The position numbers and the translations under genes were made by a program. This document shows positions 59,734 to 64,000 of a stretch of 64,000 bases of DNA, in pieces. The number at the start of each line of letters is the position of its first letter. Positions within the stretch are counted from its first letter, which is position 1. Origin of the DNA: Calamus simplicifolius (taxonomy: Eukaryota > Streptophyta > Magnoliopsida > Arecales > Arecaceae); NCBI GenBank assembly GCA_900491605.1, contig UESW01000111.1, positions 1-64,000 on the forward strand, in the 5' to 3' direction. The notes beneath the pieces were generated by a model. That model was not told the DNA's origin, ran no database searches, and saw nothing but the letters and a program-made list of their open reading frames with translations.

Positions 59734-60915
59734 ATGGAGATGAGTGCTTTCGTTTATGGACGAAGACCGCGAACAAGGAAGAACCAGAAGGAGAAAATGG
59801 CGGAACAAAGCAAGGACATCGTTCTTCATTCAAATGAGGATGCAGCTCCTTCAGGTATGTTTATCCCTATGTTAAAATATTATGACATCCTCTCTTAAAA
59901 TTTCATGACACCCTAGTTACATACATAATGGCACCCAGCTGACAAGTATATCTTATGTCTTACCCCCTGTTTCAGTTGACAAGAAAATTGTTCCAGTCCC
60001 CCCAGTGAAGGCTTCCCAGCTGTTTAAGAATAGTTGTAGGCCGGCCGTATACGTTTAGAAGGTTTGAAAGATGGGGTTCACTAGATGACATACAAAACTT
60101 ATTCGAAGGACCCCATTTGGTGTCTTCGTCGACATGCAGACGTTCACAGTCGACGGGCGACTGCTAGCAGACATCATAAGATGTTATAATGGAGGTGACG
60201 AGTTCATTTTCTGCGGAAAGCCAGTTTTATTCAGTGCCGACGAAGTCGCACTCATTCTAGATCTTCCAGCTTATGGGAAGAAGATCGACACGTCCAGCCA
60301 GTTGTTCAACAGAAGGTTGTTCAGACGTTTTGGCCAGGGTTTAGATCTTCGTCAAGAAGGTTTGGAGAAGTTAATATTTCAACTCTGATCATCTAAGGCA
60401 TAGGAGGATGTCGAGGATACCGTCCGACTTTGGATCGCCTACATGTTGGCCATATTTTTGGCTCCAAAGTCTAATCAGAGATGTCCACGGTATCTCATCC
60501 AGCACTTGGATGACTTAAGTCAACTGGATAGCATCGATTGCGCTTCGGCATTGAAGGAGTTGATTGTTCTGGCTCTCCCAGAAATAGCTGCTTGCTTGCG
60601 TTCCGAGGAGCCGGTCCACTCAAAGAATAAAAAAAAGTTAGGAGGCAGCCTACCCTGTTCGGATGCTCGGCAGCACTGGTGGTAAGGATTATTGAGATGC
60701 AGAAATAGTGTTCTTAGTATAATTTCTTTGTCTTGCTAGATTGTAGCCTATTCTATCTGAGATACATGGAATGTCTTGCTCGATGGGACAATCCTGATAT
60801 GAAGATGATTTTACGGATGAGGAAGTCAGAGATTACCGACAACAATTAGCTGCGATGATACTGAGAGAGGGCCTGAACCAAAAGATCAGCGACCTTATCA
60901 AAAAATGTTCTTAAT
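59734..60915 (+). pseudogene. Ulp1-protease-like gene of the Mutator-element type, broken
   Basis: Exon 1 59734-59854 starts MEMSAFVYGRR and has a GTATGT donor at 59855. The acceptor TTTCAG at 59970-59975 keeps the frame. Exon 2 has in-frame stops at about 60056-60093 and then reads TPFGVFVDMQTFTVDGRLLA and DEVALILDLPAYG. This is the pattern (SPF..f.d......ll..i...Y...d.f...G....f...eValiLgLp..G) of the DUF1985/plant-mobile-type region that precedes Ulp1 domains. More follows (VRLWIAYMLAIFLAPKS). A second intron (GTAAGG at about 60682 to CTAG at 60739) leads to DCSLFYLRYMECLARW, like the DCG.FVL.YME block around the catalytic Cys of C48 proteases, then EEVRDYRQQLAAMILREGLN and a TAA at 60913-60915. 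The His/Asp part is missing or deleted. Ulp1 proteases remove SUMO. Known MULEs such as rice Kaonashi carry such genes. Confidence 0.55.
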
Positions 60916-61089
60916 ATTTCTTCTTTGAATGAAAATTTAATGTAATTTATTCATATTAACACTGTTTCAGATTTAATGCAAATGCAAAAATTTTATATTG
61001 AGAATAGGGGTGTCCTCGATTTATTCGTATTTATGCCTTTTCTACTTCACAATTTCTTAAGTTTTCATATATGATGTCATAAATTGAAC
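60916..61089. other. 3' flank of the Ulp1-like gene
   Basis: AT-rich, with short stretches resembling a 3' UTR. It leads into minisatellite C. Confidence 0.4.
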
Positions 61090-62400
61090 ACTAGAATGTC
61101 ATAAATTGAGCACTGGGTGTCGTCGCGCTAAAAGCTTTGGTGTCGTACGATTTTGCCTTCTGCCTTTCGGGTGTCGTCATGGTAGAGCTAGGGAGTCGTT
61201 AGCCCAGAGCTTGGGTGTCGTCGCGCTAAAAGCTTCGGTGTCGTATGATTTTGCCTTCTGCCTTTTGGGTGTCGTCACGGTAGAACTAGGGAGTCATTAG
61301 CCTAGAACTTGGGTGTCATCGCGCTAAAAGCTTCGATGTCCTTTCGTGAGTACTGGGATGTCGTAGGATTTCGCCTTTCGGGTGTCACCGCAGTAGAGCT
61401 AGGAGTCGTTAGCCCAGAGCTGGGGTGTCGTCGTGCTAAAAGCTTCGATGTCATACGATTGTGCCTTCTGCCTTTTGGGTGTCGTCGCTGTAGAGCTAGG
61501 GAGTCGTTAGCCCAGAGCTGGGGTGTCATCGCGCTAAAAGCTTCGATGTCGTACGATTTTGCCTTCCGCCTTTGGCTGTCATCGTAGTAGAACTAGGAGT
61601 CGTTAGCCCAGAGCTTGGGTGTCGTCGCGCTAAAAGCTTCGGTGTCCTTTCGTGAGTACTGGGATGTCCTAGGATTTTGCCTTTCAGGTGTCGCCGCAGT
61701 AGAGCTAGAGAGTCATTAGCCCAGAGCTAGGGTGTCATCGTGCTAAAAGTTTTGGTGTCGTACGATTTTGCCTTCCACCTTTCGGGTGTTGTCGCGGTAG
61801 AGCTAGGGAGTCATTAGCCCAGAGCTGGGGTGTCGTCGCGCTAAAATCATCGGTGTCGTATGATTTTGCCTTCCGCCTTTCGGATGTCATCGCAGTAGAA
61901 CTAGGGAGTCGTTAGCCCAGAGCTTGTGTGTCGTTGCGCTAAAAGCTTCGGTGTCCTTTCGTGAGTACTGGGATATCGTAGGATTTCACCTTTCGGGTGT
62001 CGCCGCGGTAGAGCTAGGGAGTTGTTAGCCCAGAGCTGGGGTGTCATTGCGCTAAAAGCTTCGGTGTCGTATGATTTTGCCTTCCGCCATTTGGGTGTCG
62101 TTGCGGTAGAGCTAGGGAGTCATTAGCCCAGAACTGGGGTGTCGTCGTGCTAAAAGCTTCGGTGTCCTTTGTGAGTACTGGGATATCGTAGGATTTCGCC
62201 TTTAGGGTGTCGCCGCGGTAGAGATAGGGAGTCGTTAGCCCAGAGCTGGGGTGTCATCGCGCTAAAAGCTTCGGTGTTGTACGATTTTGCCTTTCGCATT
62301 TCGGGTGTCGCTACGGTAGAGCTAGGGAGTCGTTAGCCCAGAGCTTCAGTATCCTTTCGTGAGTACTGGGATGTCGTTAGCCCAGAGCTTCGGTGTCGTA
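61090..62400. repeat. Minisatellite C, 98-base unit and longer variants
   Basis: About 1.3 kb of tandem units. The basic unit is 98 bases: starts of GGGTGTCGTCGCGCTAAAAG are at 61115, 61213 and 61311. It also contains GGTGTCGTACGATTTTGCCT and GTAGAGCTAGGGAGTCGTTA. A longer variant adds TCCTTTCGTGAGTACTGGGA. Each unit has several GGTGTCG cores. Open frames across it on both strands are repeat artefacts. Confidence 0.95.
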
Positions 62401-62917
62401 ACAGTGCAAGTATATTCGTAAATATCAAATCTTCTTGGCAGATGAGATGAGCACTTCATTTGACTGAAAAAGACACCCTAGTTAGAAAGTACTTCATTTG
62501 CGACCAAGACACCCTAGTTAGAAAGTTACGATACTCGTGTTTTATATATGCTCCTGTAAATTGACTCAATACATAAGCATCAAATTCGTCCATCAAAGTT
62601 TTGGAAGGTGGTACAATTTTTTCCTTGTCCTCTCCGATGTTAATTGACTGCATACAATTCTTTCCTTGACCAGATTTTTTCTTGATCTTTTTGACTTCTT
62701 CTCGACTCCACTCTTTAATCTGTTCTCTCTTGGACCTTTCGTCCTAATTTGTTCAGGATCTTGAATTACAAGCTCTGTACCTGGCTTAGCTGCGCAGTTG
62801 GCATCCATGGCAATTTTGAATATAGGTGTTAGACCATCCTTCACTAAATTAAATGCATCTTCAGACATGGAGGCTATCTCTGCGAGCTTCATCATCCGAT
62901 GACTCAGCAAACTATAT

Positions 62918-62989
62918 CTACAATCAATAACATAATATTATCGAAAACATATATTAAGACATTTCAATTAAAAAATTGTCACTGTGTAC
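62918..62989 (-). other. Second intron in the MULE transposase gene
   Basis: 72 bases, donor GTACACAG and acceptor GATTGTAG on minus. It joins STRKS to YSLLSHRMM; the split codon would be TGA, probably a mutated CGA (Arg). Confidence 0.6.
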
Positions 62990-63584
62990 CATGATTTTCG
63001 TGTGCTTTTATCATAAGCTTCAGTATTGCAGTCGAATTCATCGAATTGGTATTTCATGTCCTTGCACCATCTCTTCAAGAAGTATTTATCTAGTAAACAA
63101 AATATGTCACTTTGATGAAGAACCAACAAGGCATGCCTACACAGGTACCCCTTGAACTAAAAGGATCGGCACTGGCATTGGACATCCTCAATATTTCTAT
63201 CGTATGACACGATATAATCTTTGATCATCTCCTTACCGATTCCATCGACTTCAATCCTTTCGTACGACTTTACAGAATATACACAACAGTTGCCAGCTTC
63301 CTTGATCAATTTAGTATTTGATGCAGCCATTTCAAGGATCTCATTCTGAAATTTTTTGAAAATGCGCCGTGTATACCTTCATGCAGCTTGTCTCTCAAAA
63401 GGTGATGATGTCTTTAGGAAAGCAATCGTTTGCAATGTCCTATTATCTTCCTCATTTTCGGCCTCGTACCTTTTTTTCAAGGCATCTTTGTACTTACCTA
63501 TGAACTCTGTTAGTGTAGTCTTTGAATTTATAAACCCATCGAAGAAGTGATTTATGCCCTCGCTCCTTTGTGAAGATGACATCC

Positions 63585-63654
63585 CTGTTTATAATTTTGT
63601 CAACAAAAAAAAGCGTTGAACGCGAACATGAACCAAAGACAATGACATACAAAC
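63585..63654 (-). other. Intron in the MULE transposase gene
   Basis: 70 bases, donor GTTTGTATG and acceptor AAACAG on minus. Splicing joins DIFFV to GMSSSQRSEG, restoring the family sequence through a split Gly codon. Confidence 0.75.
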
Positions 63655-64000
63655 CTACGAAGAATATATCCTTTAGGTAAACTGGGACCCATTTATCCCG
63701 ACATTCGTAAAGGACATTGAACCAATCTATAGACTTGCATTCTTTATATTTCTCCATAACATGTGCCCACCTTTCCTCAAATGACTGTATGGTCAATGAA
63801 TCATATATCGCCTCATCGAAATCAACCATAAACTTGGGATTTGCTGTGCAAATGTGGCCAATCTTTTCAGGTATCTTCTTCAATATATGCCAAAGACAAA
63901 ATCGATGTCGTGTGTTAGGAAAAACTTCTTTGACAACAGCCTCGATTGCCTTATCTTAGTCTATTATTATGGCAATAGGTGCTTGACCACCATTTGCATC

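Larger units (their letters stand above)
62401..64000 (-). pseudogene. MULE/FAR1-type transposase gene, C-terminal part, broken
   Basis: Continues beyond the window on its N-terminal side. On minus, 64000-63655 reads GQAPIAIIID, a stop (TAA at 63956-63958, where the family has Gln), DKAIEAVVKEVF, then FCLWHILKKIPEKI, the core of the MULE transposase domain. After an intron (63585-63654) comes GMSSSQRSEGINHFFDGFIN, diagnostic of FAR1/MULE proteins. A SWIM zinc finger follows at 63133-63177 (CQC...LCRH), with a stop at 63157-63159 inside it. Another stop is near 63376. A second intron (62918-62989) joins to YSLLSHRMMKLAEIASMSED, with a junction codon that would read TGA. The C-terminus is basic (LKSGVEKKSKRSRKN). 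FAR1/FHY3 light-signalling factors share these domains, but the several stops and the repeat-rich setting favour a transposon. Confidence 0.85.

Noticed and set aside
61106..61587. Open frames on both strands
   Set aside because: Translate minisatellite C units.
62401..64000. Functional FAR1/FHY3-type host gene
   Set aside because: Several in-frame stops, the repeat-rich setting and the nearby Ulp1-like relic favour a MULE pseudogene; the N-terminus is outside the window, so this is not absolute.

Overview
The window looks like plant nuclear DNA, probably from a monocot. A palm is my best guess, from the general character of the repeats and the SRS gene; I could not check the species. The evidence for a plant is an SRS/SHI-family gene (a plant-only transcription factor family) with a short intron, surrounded by nested LTR retrotransposons primed by initiator-tRNA-Met, Tourist-like MITEs, CACTA-like, hAT-like and Mutator-like DNA transposon remnants, and minisatellites. 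No bacterial genes, operons, tRNA or rRNA genes were seen.

Layout. 1-4340: an intergenic start, then the only ordinary host gene I can support, a two-exon SRS gene (3193-4340, + strand). It has a GA-rich 5' region and a one-base deletion in the zinc finger. 4341-14276: AT-rich intergenic DNA with a decayed Ty3-gypsy gag (minus), two head-to-tail Tourist-like MITEs that share a TAA, a possible longer inverted-repeat element, and a short tandem duplication. 14277-22823: a complete but non-autonomous LTR retrotransposon with 3.16 kb LTRs and GGTAT target duplications. 22958-23131: a perfect hairpin around a TA microsatellite. 23445-28314: a Ty1-copia element (minus, TAAAT target duplications).

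28315-54690: a nest. The oldest layer is a decayed Ty3-gypsy element of the Tat type on the minus strand (gag about 54.1-54.7 kb, pol 48.1-52.1 kb), with what looks like an antisense reading frame (37.4-39.1 kb and before 28.97 kb). It has been split by a chromovirus (28974-37434, TGACC duplications, minus), a second copia element (39117-48123, GTTAT duplications, plus) and a CACTA-like element (about 52.3-54.06 kb). 54.8-56.1 kb: a decayed hAT transposase (minus).

56.9-64.0 kb: the least ordinary part. Three minisatellite arrays share the core GGTGTCG(T). Between and beyond them lie a broken Ulp1-protease-like gene (plus, 59.7-60.9 kb) and a broken MULE/FAR1-type transposase gene with two introns and a SWIM zinc finger (minus, 62.4 kb to the window edge). 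I read this as part of one Mutator-like element of the kind that carries a Ulp1-like gene, but its ends are not established.

All transposon coding regions carry stops or frameshifts, so I annotate them as pseudogenes. Target-site duplications and LTR ends were read directly. Lineage names rest on recognising motifs, not on a search.
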